Assembly (NCBI GenBank): GCA_018058095.1
Contig: JAGPCO010000010.1
Location: 36,892 to 100,891 of the forward strand
Direction of reading: 5' to 3'
DNA from: Kofleriaceae bacterium
GTDB taxonomy: Bacteria; Myxococcota_A; Polyangia; Haliangiales; Haliangiaceae
DNA length: 64,000 nucleotides
Shown: positions 41,696-52,864 of the stretch, piece by piece
How the letters are laid out: the number at the start of each line of letters is the position of its first letter
Numbering within the stretch: position 1 is the first letter of the stretch
Translations under genes and position numbers: made by a program
Notes under the pieces: generated by a model
What the model was told of the DNA's origin: nothing
The model's database searches: none
The model's input: the letters and a program-made list of their open reading frames with translations, nothing else

Positions 41696-43325
41696 GGCGG
41701 GTCGCGACCGCGGCGGCGATGGTGATAGCCATGGCGACCTCGGCGGCGGCCGAGGTGATCCGGGTCGAGGTGACCGAGGTCGCAGGCGGCCGGGCCTACC
41801 TCGTGCCCGGGGCGGACGCCGGGCTGCGGCCCGGTGACCCGGTGCGGCTGGCCGGCAAGACCCTGCGGGTGATCGAGGTCACCCGCGGCTCCGCCGTGGT
41901 CGACCTCGACGGCGCGGTCGTCACGGTCGGCGCGCGCGGGCAGGTCGACGGCAACACCGCGGTCGGCACCACGACGGCGTCGGCCCTGCCGCCGGTTCGC
42001 CCGGCCGAGGCCTGGCGCGCGCAGTGGCCGACGGCGCAGCGCCCGGCCGCGGCCGCGGTGGTGGCGCCGGTGCCGCTCGGCTCGGCCGCGGCGGCGGGCC
42101 GGCTGCACGCCGCCTTCGCGCTGCACGGCGTGGCCCACGTCGGCGAGGAGGATCCTGCCGGTGAGCTGGCGGCGCGTGCGGTCGTGAGCTACCAGCTGCT
42201 CGCGGCCCGCCCCCTGTCGATCGACGTCGACGGCGGCGTCCGCCTGGTCCTGGGCGACGGGGCCGACCCGGCGCGCGCGCCGGTGCGGGTCCGCGCCGCC
42301 CAGCTCCGCTACGGCGAGCGTGAGGGGCCCGGCCTGGCGCTGGGCCGCCTGCGCCACGCCGCGGCGATGATGGGACCCCTCGACGGCGCGCGCGCCGCGG
42401 TGGCGCTCGGTCCGCTCACCATCGCGGCCTTCGGCGGGCTGTCACCCGACCCGACCAGCGACCGGCCGGACCCCGACGATGTCCGGTTCGGCACCGAGCT
42501 GGTGCTCGACCTCCCGCGCGCGCCGTGGCGCCCGGTGCTGGCCGTGACCGCGGCCGGCTCCTCGTGGCTGGGCCAGCTCGACGAGCGACGGCTGACGCTG
42601 AGCGGCGCCGGCGTACACGGCCACCTCGCCGTCGACGCCTGGGCCGAGCTGCAGGCGTTCCCCGCCAGCAACCCGTGGGCGGCCGGCGCGCTCGAGGTCA
42701 CCGGCGCTGGCGCGGGCGCGCGCTGGCGGCGGGGCGGCGGGCACGCCAGCGTCGGCGCGGTCATGACCCGCCCCGAGCGCAGCCGACGGCTCGAGGCGCT
42801 GCTCGGGCGCGAGTGGCTGTGCGCGCAGGAGATCGTGGTCGGGGCCGAGGTCGAGCCGTGCCGGGGTGGGGACCTGCACGCCAGCGCCCACGCCAGCGGC
42901 GGCCAGCGGCTCGGCCCGGTCGTGGTCGAGGCCGGCGCCGGCCTCGGCACCTCGCGCGGCGTGCGCCGCTTCGTCGAGGTCACCGGGTTCGTGCGGGCCG
43001 AGGTCGGCCTGCCGTCGGGCGCGTGGCTCGAGCTGGGCGGCAGCGGCGGTCGCACCTCGTTCGTCGACTGGGGCGGCGCGACGATCGGCCTGGGGCGGGC
43101 GACCGGGCCGGGGCGGCGGCTCGAGCTGAGCGGGCGCTACCGGCCCGAGCTGTTCTCGTACGTCGCGTCGGCCGGGGTCGACCGCTTCCTGCAGCACACC
43201 GTCGAGGCGGGCGCGCGCGTCCGCCTCGACGCGGCGACCGACGCCGCGATCGAGGTCGCCGGCAGCACCGGCGCCGACCGTGACGTGGTCACCCTGTTGA
43301 CCTCGCTGCACTGGCGGCCGCGGCC

Positions 43326-43329
<4 letters not shown>
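41692..43329 (+). CDS. Putative outer-membrane beta-barrel of the electron conduit (cluster I)
   Basis: The 545-aa protein has a Sec signal (ATAAAMVIAMATSAAAEVI). A small N-terminal beta domain follows (YLVPGADAGLRPGDPVRLAG), then about 400 residues of alternating strands and loops consistent with a large barrel (for example PVLAVTAAGSSWLGQLDER, ALEVTGAGAGARWRRGG, LELSGRYRPELFSYVASAG) ending in the aromatic HWRPRP. Its place between the decahaem lipoprotein and the reductase, with 4-nt overlaps on both sides, points to a porin-cytochrome complex as in Geobacter or Shewanella. Barrel identity is inferred from pattern and context, not from a named family. Confidence 0.7.
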
Positions 43330-44636
<1,307 letters not shown>

Positions 44637-44637
44637 G

Positions 44638-46077
44638 TCAGCGCGGGCGATCGAGCCGGTAGCGCGCCAGCGGCTGGCCGGTGTCGGCGCCGCCGGCGAG
44701 GATGACGGTGTCGTCGCACAGCACCGCGGCGGCGTGGCCGGCCCGGGCCGAGGTCAACGTGGTCGACGGCGCCAGGTAGAACGTGCCGGTCTGCGGGTCG
44801 ATGCCGGCGACGAAGCTGGCGCCGCCGGCCGCCGCGCCCGGGCCGGACCGGCCGCCCGCGAGCAGGGCACGCCCGTCGGGGAGCTCGGTCACCGTCAGGT
44901 CGACCACGCCGGCCTCGTCGGGCAACATGCCAACCTCGGTGAAGCCGCGATCGATGGCGAACAGCTCGATGGCGCGGACCGGCTGGCCGGCGCCGTCGAC
45001 CCCGCCCAGGACCAGGACGCTGCCGTCGCCCAGCCGGACCGCCCGGTGCGCGGTCCGCGGGTGGCGCAGGCGCGGGGCGAAGAACGCCGGGTCGGCCAGG
45101 GCGTCGCGGGCCGGGACGTACAGCTCGGCGGCGGCGATCGCCTGACCGCCGGCGTCGAGCCCACCGACCAGCAGCACCGGCGCGCCATCGTCGTTGCCGA
45201 GCCGGGTCGCGCTGTGCCCGGACCGCGCGGTCGCCAGCAGGGCGGAGCTGACCACCACCCGCGGCTCGACCCCGTCGACGCGCAGCACTGCCAGCGCGGC
45301 CGACGGCCCGGCCGCGTCGTGACCGCCGGCGACCAGGACGGCGCCGGAGGCGAGGGCGGTCGCGCTCAGGCCCTGCCGCGCCAGCGCCGGGCTGACCAGG
45401 CGCTCGACCCGGCGCTCGGCCGCGGCGTCGGCCTCGACCAGCTCGAAGAAGTCGGCCGCCAGGCCGGTCGTCGCGTCGAGGCCGCCGACGAGGGCGACCC
45501 GGCCATCGCCGAGCACCGCGGCGACGGCGCCGATCCGGGGCGCCACCTCGGCCAGGATGGACAGCGTCCCGGTCATCGGATCGAACCGCTCGATCGAGGT
45601 CACCGCGGCGAGGTCAGGCTGGGTGCCGCCCACCACCATGCCGCTGCCGTCGTGGTAGGTCAGCCCGCTCGCGCCGGTCCGGGCCAGCGCCGCCGGGCCG
45701 GCCAGGGTCGCCCACACCCGCGGGCGCGCGACGAACAGGTGGGGCGTGACCGCGGCCGGGCCGCTGGTGACCTCGAAGGTGCAGGTCCGCCCGAACCCGA
45801 TCTCGTTGCCGCCCAGGCGGGCCGACAGATCGATCACGATCCGTTCGCCCAGCGGGACCCCGGCCAGGACGATCGGTTCCCCCCGCGCGAAGGTCGCGGC
45901 CAGGATCGGATCGCGGTCCCCCTCGACGTACACCGACAGGCGCAGCTCGTCGGCGTCGGGCAGCACCGCCGCCGCCTCGGTCGCGCTCGGCGTGTCCACC
46001 ACCGGCGTGATGAGGGGCGCCTCGTCCCCGCAGGCGCCGGCCAGCACCAGCGCCGCGCCGGCCACGCTGGGCCTCAC
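44638..46077 (-). CDS. Kelch-repeat lipoprotein
   Basis: The 479-aa lipoprotein has a signal ending LAGAC (cysteine near residue 15). An N-terminal beta domain of about 120 residues follows. Then come six Kelch-type blades, each with a double glycine and a spaced Arg or Trp, for example VVGGTQPDLAAVTSIERFDP, VALVGGLDATTG, VLVAGGHDAAG, LLVGGLDAGGQAI, VLVLGGVDGAGQP and LLAGGRSG. The fold should be a beta-propeller, usually for protein binding at the cell surface. GTG 46077 overlaps the stop of the upstream TPR-like gene, so the two are coupled. No enzymatic motif is seen. Confidence 0.85.
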   Translation of the reverse strand: MRPSVAGAALVLAGACGDEAPLITPVVDTPSATEAAAVLPDADELRLSVYVEGDRDPILAATFARGEPIVLAGVPLGERIVIDLSARLGGNEIGFGRTCTFEVTSGPAAVTPHLFVARPRVWATLAGPAALARTGASGLTYHDGSGMVVGGTQPDLAAVTSIERFDPMTGTLSILAEVAPRIGAVAAVLGDGRVALVGGLDATTGLAADFFELVEADAAAERRVERLVSPALARQGLSATALASGAVLVAGGHDAAGPSAALAVLRVDGVEPRVVVSSALLATARSGHSATRLGNDDGAPVLLVGGLDAGGQAIAAAELYVPARDALADPAFFAPRLRHPRTAHRAVRLGDGSVLVLGGVDGAGQPVRAIELFAIDRGFTEVGMLPDEAGVVDLTVTELPDGRALLAGGRSGPGAAAGGASFVAGIDPQTGTFYLAPSTTLTSARAGHAAAVLCDDTVILAGGADTGQPLARYRLDRPR

Positions 46078-47189
46078 CACGGCACGTCGTCCAGGCGGAT
46101 CGTCGCGGTCGAGGAGCCGCCGTCGTCGACCAGCGCCGCGGTCACGGGGATGGCGATCGCCGCCGCCACCAGCGCGGCCCCGGCGACCTGGGCCCACCGT
46201 CGCTGGTACCAGCGCGGGGGCGCGGCGATGGCCGGCCGGCGGGTGGTGGCACGGGGCGGATCGGCCAGGAGGACGGCCAGCGCGGGCGCCAGGGTCTGCG
46301 CCAGGCCCTGCCGCGGCAACGTCCGGGTCCGCACCACCCGCCCGGCGCGGTCGAGCCGGCGCAGGGTGATGCGATCCGCCTCCTCGAGCAGGACCAAGGT
46401 GGGGCCGTCGTGCCGGCGGGCCTCGGCCGCCAGGGACGCATCGTCGGGGCGCACCCACGGCGCCGGGTCGGCCACCACCACCTGCGGGCCGACCGCGGCC
46501 ACCTCGACGATCGTGATCCACGGCAGGTGGCCCGGGCAGGTCACCCGCACCCAGCGCGGCCCGGGGTGGACCAGCGTGGTGCCACCGGGTTGCGGCTGGG
46601 CGTCGACCACCAGCACGCAGCCGTCGGGGCGGCGCACGATCAGCTCGACCGTGGTCTCGCGCGCGACCTGCGCGCGGGCGCGCTCGTGCGCCTCGATCGC
46701 GCGCGGCGGGACCCGGGCCGGGTCGAGCAGGCGTCCCGGCGCCAGGCGCGCCGCGGCGATCAGGTCGTCCCAGCCGCGCGCCGCGTCACCGCCGTGGTCC
46801 CGGGCCAGGCCTCGGTACAGGTAGGCCTCCGCCAGCTGGCTGCGATCGACCTCGGCCGCGCCGGAGCTCGCCGCTTCCACCAGCCAGCGGTCGAGCGCGG
46901 CGGCGGCCTCCTCGAAGCGGACCGCCTCGTACGCCGCGACCGCCTCGCGCAAGGACGCCGCCCACGGCCGCGCCGGCGCCGCCGCTGGCGACCGATCGAC
47001 CACCACCAGCACCCGGGCCGCGGCGGCCGAGGTGGCCTCGGCGTGCACCACCGGGTCGGGCGCCCACAGCACCAGCAGCGGCGCGCCGTCCTCGGCCCGC
47101 GCCCGCCGCGGCGCGGCGAGGGCGAGCAGCGCGCCGACGAGGCCGACCAGCCACGCTGGCGCCCTCGCCCTGACTGGCCGGCTCAACAC
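46074..47189 (-). CDS. Exported TPR-like protein with C-terminal membrane anchor
   Basis: The 371-aa protein begins with a signal peptide (APAWLVGLVGALLALAAPRR). It has helical TPR-like repeats (AVAAYEAVRFEEAAAALDRW, SQLAEAYLYRGLARDHGGDA). A PEGA-like strand region follows (VELIVRRPDGCVLVVDAQPQ) and a late transmembrane helix (VAGAALVAAAIAIPVTAALV). This design is common near Ser/Thr kinases in myxobacteria and may link envelope state to signalling. The start is uncertain: GTG 47189 leaves a 121-bp divergent gap to the kinase unit, while a longer frame reaches 47336 and overlaps it. It overlaps the Kelch gene by four bases. Confidence 0.68.
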   Translation of the reverse strand: MLSRPVRARAPAWLVGLVGALLALAAPRRARAEDGAPLLVLWAPDPVVHAEATSAAAARVLVVVDRSPAAAPARPWAASLREAVAAYEAVRFEEAAAALDRWLVEAASSGAAEVDRSQLAEAYLYRGLARDHGGDAARGWDDLIAAARLAPGRLLDPARVPPRAIEAHERARAQVARETTVELIVRRPDGCVLVVDAQPQPGGTTLVHPGPRWVRVTCPGHLPWITIVEVAAVGPQVVVADPAPWVRPDDASLAAEARRHDGPTLVLLEEADRITLRRLDRAGRVVRTRTLPRQGLAQTLAPALAVLLADPPRATTRRPAIAAPPRWYQRRWAQVAGAALVAAAIAIPVTAALVDDGGSSTATIRLDDVPW

Positions 47190-47298
47190 CGGGGTATCTT
47201 GGCCGGGGCCGGGCAGGGGGTCAATGTGACCAACCGGCCGGCGCGGCCCGGTCTGGCCCAGGTGGCCGGATCTCCGGCGCAACCCGGCCCGGCGACGG

Positions 47299-47304
47299 TA
47301 TACT
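47299..47304 (+). promoter_or_regulatory. Putative -10 element TATACT before a short leader ORF
   Basis: TATACT ends six bases before ATG 47311. It is the best-matching hexamer in the set and would yield an mRNA that begins at that ATG. Confidence 0.5.
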
Positions 47305-47310
47305 GCCGGC

Positions 47311-47364
47311 ATGCCCGCTGCGTCCCGCTCCGGCACGGCTCCTCACGGCGAGCCGCCGCGGTGA
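47311..47364 (+). CDS. 17-codon leader peptide upstream of the kinase
   Basis: ATG 47311 opens a 17-residue frame, MPAASRSGTAPHGEPPR. Its TGA stop overlaps the kinase GTG start in the sequence GTGA (47361-47364). The frame is +1 relative to the kinase. A -10-like TATACT sits six bases before it, so ribosomes loading on a leaderless mRNA could translate this peptide and reinitiate on the kinase. There is no homology to judge by. It is called because of the promoter geometry and the exact overlap; it might still be chance. Confidence 0.4.
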   Translation: MPAASRSGTAPHGEPPR

Positions 47365-49031
47365 CCTCGCTCGGGCGCTACCAGCTGGTCCGGCCGCTCG
47401 GGCGCGGCGGGATGGCCGAGGTGTTCCTGGCCTGCCGCCGGGTCGCCGGCATCGAGAAGTGGCTGGTGGTCAAGCGGCTGCGCCCGGAGCGGGCCAGCGA
47501 CCCGCGCTTCCTGCAGTCGTTCCAGCGCGAGGCCCGGCTGTCGCTCGGCCTGTCGCACCGGAACATCGTCCCGGTGTTCGACTTCGGCCGCATCGGCGAC
47601 GACGTGTTCTTGGCGATGGAGCGGGTCGACGGCCCGGACCTGGCCGCCACCCTCGACCGGGTCGCTCGGCCGCTGGCGCCGCTGATCGCCGCCTACATCG
47701 CCGCCGAGTGCTGCGCCGCGCTCGAGTACGCGCACCAGCGCCGCGGCGGCGACGGCGTGTTGCTCGGGGTCGTGCACCGGGACGTCACGCCGGCCAACAT
47801 CCTGTTGTCCTGGTCCGGGGAGGTGAAGCTGTCGGACTTCGGCATCGCCGCGCTGGCCGGCGACCGCGGCGGGGCGTCGGGCACGGCCGCGTACATGGCG
47901 CCAGAGCAGGCCCGAGGTGAGGCGGTCGACGCCACCGCCGACCTGTACGCGCTCGGGCTGGTCCTGCTCGAGATGCTGCACGGCGAGCGGGCCCGACCCG
48001 GCGCCGGGCGCGACGAGCTGCTGGAGGTGGCGCGGCGCGGCGATCCGGTGCAGCCGCGCGCCGCCGTGCCGGCCGACCTGGCCGCGATCATCCGCCGCGC
48101 CTGCGACCCCGACGCCAGCGCGCGGTTCCCCGACGCCAGCAGCATGCACGCGGCGCTCGATCGGTACCTCGTCGCCGCGCGTGCGACCGCGACCGGCCCG
48201 GCGCCGGACCGGCAGCTGGCGTCGGTGCTGCACGGCGCGTGGGGCGAGCCGGCGCGGGAGCCGGCCGGTGGTCCGGACCAGGCCGTCGTCGGCGACCTGG
48301 TCAGCATGCTCGAGGACGCGCCCGGTCAGGCAACGATGCGGTCGGGCCTGGCGACCCGGCCGCCGGGCGAGGCCGAGCTCGCGCCGTCACCTCCGCCGAT
48401 CGTCGACGCCGCCGACGAGGCCGAGGCCGGCCGCCGCTCGGTGGTGCCCGCGCCGTCGCAGCGGCTGGAGGTGGCGCCGCGTCCGGGGCGGATTCCGTCG
48501 GCGTGGAGGTGGGGCGTCGCCGCGTCGGTCCTCGCGGTCGGAGCGTGGATGGCCTGGTCGCAGGTGCGCTCGCCCGGGCGGCCAGCGGCGCCGGTGTCGA
48601 CCGCAGATCAGGTCGTGCCTGGCCTGGCGCCGGCGCCGGTGCCGGTGCAGGCGGCGGCGGCGGCCGGCCGGGCCGCCATACCCGCCGCGGCCGACCCCGG
48701 CGCGACCCGGCCTGAGCCCGCCGCAGGTCCAGACGAGGCCGAGCCGGCAGCGCCGGCGCCACGCGGGGCGGCGCGCCGGCCGCCCCGGTCGACCTCGGCG
48801 GAGGCGCTGGCGGCACGACGGGTCTCGGTCGGCTCGGTGCCGTGGGCCAACTTCACCGTCGACGGCGATGCCAAGGTCCACCAGACCCCCGAGGTGGTGG
48901 TCTTGCCGCCCGGGCGCCACACCCTCTCGTTCGAGAACCCGGAGCTCGGCCTGCGTCGGCGCGTGGAGATCGACGTCCCGGTCGACCAGGACCTGCGGGT
49001 GCTCGAGCACCTCGGACCCGAGCCGCGCTGA
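47361..49031 (+). CDS. Transmembrane Ser/Thr protein kinase with PEGA-like tail
   Basis: The 556-aa protein has a cytoplasmic Hanks-type kinase domain: Gly loop PLGRGGMAEVF, lysine in WLVVKRLRPE (about residue 37), catalytic loop VHRDVTPANILL, metal loop LSDFGIAAL and activation-segment end YMAPEQARG. A disordered linker, a transmembrane helix (WRWGVAASVLAVGAWMAW, about residue 380), an Ala/Pro-rich stretch and a C-terminal PEGA-like domain (WANFTVDGDAKVHQTPE, then VLPPGRHTLSFEN) follow. All catalytic residues are present, so it should be active. GTG 47361 was chosen because LGRYQLVRPLG is the normal kinase beginning. It diverges from the TPR-like/Kelch pair. Confidence 0.93.
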   Translation: MTSLGRYQLVRPLGRGGMAEVFLACRRVAGIEKWLVVKRLRPERASDPRFLQSFQREARLSLGLSHRNIVPVFDFGRIGDDVFLAMERVDGPDLAATLDRVARPLAPLIAAYIAAECCAALEYAHQRRGGDGVLLGVVHRDVTPANILLSWSGEVKLSDFGIAALAGDRGGASGTAAYMAPEQARGEAVDATADLYALGLVLLEMLHGERARPGAGRDELLEVARRGDPVQPRAAVPADLAAIIRRACDPDASARFPDASSMHAALDRYLVAARATATGPAPDRQLASVLHGAWGEPAREPAGGPDQAVVGDLVSMLEDAPGQATMRSGLATRPPGEAELAPSPPPIVDAADEAEAGRRSVVPAPSQRLEVAPRPGRIPSAWRWGVAASVLAVGAWMAWSQVRSPGRPAAPVSTADQVVPGLAPAPVPVQAAAAAGRAAIPAAADPGATRPEPAAGPDEAEPAAPAPRGAARRPPRSTSAEALAARRVSVGSVPWANFTVDGDAKVHQTPEVVVLPPGRHTLSFENPELGLRRRVEIDVPVDQDLRVLEHLGPEPR

Positions 49032-49045
49032 CGGCGCGGTCGGGG

Positions 49046-50758
<1,713 letters not shown>

Positions 50759-50821
50759 GTTGTCCTACCCTTGCACGGTCCGTTCCCACCGAGGAACACG
50801 CTGCGCGACGCACGAACTTTC

Positions 50822-51490
50822 ATGGTACCGAGCTTGCAGCGTACCATCGCAAGACTCGTGAACGCCGCGCTCCTTCCCACGGCTCTGCTCGCCCTGGTGG
50901 CCTGCTCAGGTCCCGGGGCCGGCGGCGTGGACGCAGGTGGCCCGGATGCCGCGATGACCGGGCTCCTCGTGCAGTGGCAGACCAGCCCGGCGGTGCCGGG
51001 CCTGGCCGAGGACGATCTCGAGGTCACCAGCGTCAGCCTCGAGCTGCGCGAGTTCCACCTCATCGGCGATGGCGCGCCGGGTGACGAACGCACGACCGTG
51101 CATCGCGCCAGCCTGTCCTGGGCCGACGGCAAGGTCGCCAGCGACGCGGCGATGCCCGACGCACCGGCCGGAATCTACTCGCGTCTGGCCGGGACCGTCG
51201 ATGGTGATGGCGCACCGAGCTACCAGCTCGAGGGCCGGGTCCGGCTGGCCGGCGAGTGGCGGCCGTACCGGATCGTCGATCGCGGCCGGGTGGTGTTCGA
51301 GGACGGGATCCTGCTCACCGCCGGACCGGGGCAGACGCCGTTCGAGGTCGAGATCGAGGTCGACCACGTGCTCGACGCCGCCGACTTCGGGGCCCTGCCG
51401 GAGCGCGAAGGGGTGCTGGTCCTGGACGAGACCGATCCGGGGATCAGCGCGGTCCGCCGGGCCCTGGCCGAGGCCTTCGACGGCGACTGA
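50822..51490 (+). CDS. Hypothetical lipoprotein
   Basis: The 222-aa protein has a lipoprotein signal ending LALVAC (cysteine near residue 28) and a short linker GGVDAGGPDAA. A beta-rich domain of about 180 residues follows (TGLLVQWQTSPAVPG, VTSVSLELREFHLIGDG, PFEVEIEVDHVLDAADFG). The layout resembles uncharacterised proteins in which a calcium- or metal-neutral beta-sandwich follows a lipobox; no family is named with confidence. It is read divergently from the sigma-54 activator gene and may be one of its targets, though no -24/-12 element is clear. Confidence 0.65.
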   Translation: MVPSLQRTIARLVNAALLPTALLALVACSGPGAGGVDAGGPDAAMTGLLVQWQTSPAVPGLAEDDLEVTSVSLELREFHLIGDGAPGDERTTVHRASLSWADGKVASDAAMPDAPAGIYSRLAGTVDGDGAPSYQLEGRVRLAGEWRPYRIVDRGRVVFEDGILLTAGPGQTPFEVEIEVDHVLDAADFGALPEREGVLVLDETDPGISAVRRALAEAFDGD

Positions 51491-51627
51491 CCGCCCCGGG
51501 CTGTGCGGGGTTCGTACAGCTGCGCAGGTTGCGGACGATCACGGAGGGGGGCGCAGGGGGGCAGGCCGGTGGATCCGGCAGGTAGGATGCCGCGCCGCGC
51601 AGGAACGAGGGTTGCACTACCCCCCGC

Positions 51628-52053
51628 ATGATCCCGATGCTCCTGCTCATCGCGGTTGGGTTGGTCGGCCTGCTGGGTCTGGCGGCACTGGCCCTCGCGC
51701 TCCGGCAGCAGCTGCTCCGGGCCCGGCAGGTCCGGGAGCAACGACGCCTGCGCGAGCGGCGGCTGGCCGAGGGGCGCCGGGTCCAGGCCGAGCAAGCGGC
51801 GCTCCTGGCCAGCCTGGCGCCGGCGTCGGCCCCTGCCGCCGGCCCCGAGGTCGACCAGCCGCCGATCACCGACCTGATCGCCAAGCTGGAGGAGTCGACG
51901 ATCGACCGCGCGGCGTCGCGCCTGGCGCGCGGCAGCGGCAACGTGGCCAAGCCGGCGGCGGTGCCGATGCCCGTGCCGTTGCCTGCGGCCGCCCCGGCCC
52001 GCCGGGTCGCGCCGACCGCGCCGCCTCCGCTGCGCGCCCGCGCCCGCGCCTGA
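51628..52053 (+). CDS. Small membrane-anchored coiled-coil protein
   Basis: The 141-aa protein has an N-terminal transmembrane helix (LLLIAVGLVGLLGLAALALA). An Arg/Gln/Glu-rich coiled-coil segment follows (LRQQLLRARQVREQRRLRER) and then a Pro/Ala-rich tail. It has no catalytic motif and no recognised family. The start was taken at ATG 51628 because it opens the helix; no Shine-Dalgarno is seen. It stands alone between a lipoprotein gene and a convergent lipoprotein. Confidence 0.5.
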   Translation: MIPMLLLIAVGLVGLLGLAALALALRQQLLRARQVREQRRLRERRLAEGRRVQAEQAALLASLAPASAPAAGPEVDQPPITDLIAKLEESTIDRAASRLARGSGNVAKPAAVPMPVPLPAAAPARRVAPTAPPPLRARARA

Positions 52054-52071
52054 CCGACGTCGCCGGCGCGC

Positions 52072-52851
52072 TCAGTCGCGGACGCAGCGGACCGCGAACG
52101 CGTTCTGCTTGTCGTAGCCCAGGCGCTCGACGCCCCCGAACCCCATGACCAGGTGCCGGCTCAGGCCGTTGGCGCCGGCCAGGCCCTCGGTCGAGGCCCA
52201 GAAGAACGCGTCGGTGTTCTCGCCGAGGAAGACCCGGGTGTCGGTCGCGATGCCGCTGTAGCGGGCGCCAAAGCCGGAGTCGCCGCCGACCAGCAGGCGC
52301 GCCGCGATGGTGCCGCGGAACCCGAAGCCCTGCTGATCGGCGCCGCTCATGCCCAGGCTGGCCTCGAGCAGCATCCACTCGGCGTCGCTGGGGATGTGCC
52401 AGCCAGCCGGGCAGATGCCGCGCGCGCCCTCGGTCACGGCCTGCGCCATCATCTCGCTCCACAGGTACAGGCCACCCTCGCTGGCGCAGCGGGCCGGGTC
52501 GTCGAGGTAGCAGTACTTCTCGACCTGGCCGACCTGGGACGGCGGCGTGCCGAGCGGGAGACGGACCCCGCGGTCGAGGTTACGCGCGGTCCAGCACTGC
52601 GATCCGATCGACACCGTCGGGACGTCGACCGTGTCGACCCGCACCGGATCCCCGCACAGGAGGCCGCTCGCGGCGTCGGCCGGCCCGGCGGCGTCCGGTC
52701 CCGGGCCTGGACCGTCGGCGCGGCGGTCTGCGTCGGCCTCGGCGGCGCCGTCCGGATCGGTGCGCACGTCCGGGATGCCGAGGCGCCCACAGCCGGCCAG
52801 CGCGGCCAGCAGGCAGGCGAGTCGTGCGCGGGAGAACGTGGGGCGGGTCAT
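52072..52851 (-). CDS. FISUMP-domain lipoprotein
   Basis: The 259-aa protein has a lipobox LAALAGC near residue 21 and a Pro/Asp/Ala linker. A domain like the Fibrobacter succinogenes major paralogous (FISUMP) family follows: IGSQCWTARNLDRG near residue 85, YCYLDDPARC, ICPAGWHIPSDAEWMLLEAS near residue 150, and a C-terminal AFAVRCVRD. These are secreted domains of unknown role, probably structural or adhesive, sometimes compared with formylglycine-generating-enzyme folds. It begins 13 bp after the 52865-55000 gene on the same strand, so it may be the last gene of that unit. Confidence 0.85.
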   Translation of the reverse strand: MTRPTFSRARLACLLAALAGCGRLGIPDVRTDPDGAAEADADRRADGPGPGPDAAGPADAASGLLCGDPVRVDTVDVPTVSIGSQCWTARNLDRGVRLPLGTPPSQVGQVEKYCYLDDPARCASEGGLYLWSEMMAQAVTEGARGICPAGWHIPSDAEWMLLEASLGMSGADQQGFGFRGTIAARLLVGGDSGFGARYSGIATDTRVFLGENTDAFFWASTEGLAGANGLSRHLVMGFGGVERLGYDKQNAFAVRCVRD

Positions 52852-52864
52852 GGGTGGGGCGGCG

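Noticed and set aside
47311..47313. ATG 47311 as the kinase start
   Set aside because: It is in a different frame from the kinase and reaches a stop after 17 codons; it is listed instead as a possible leader peptide.
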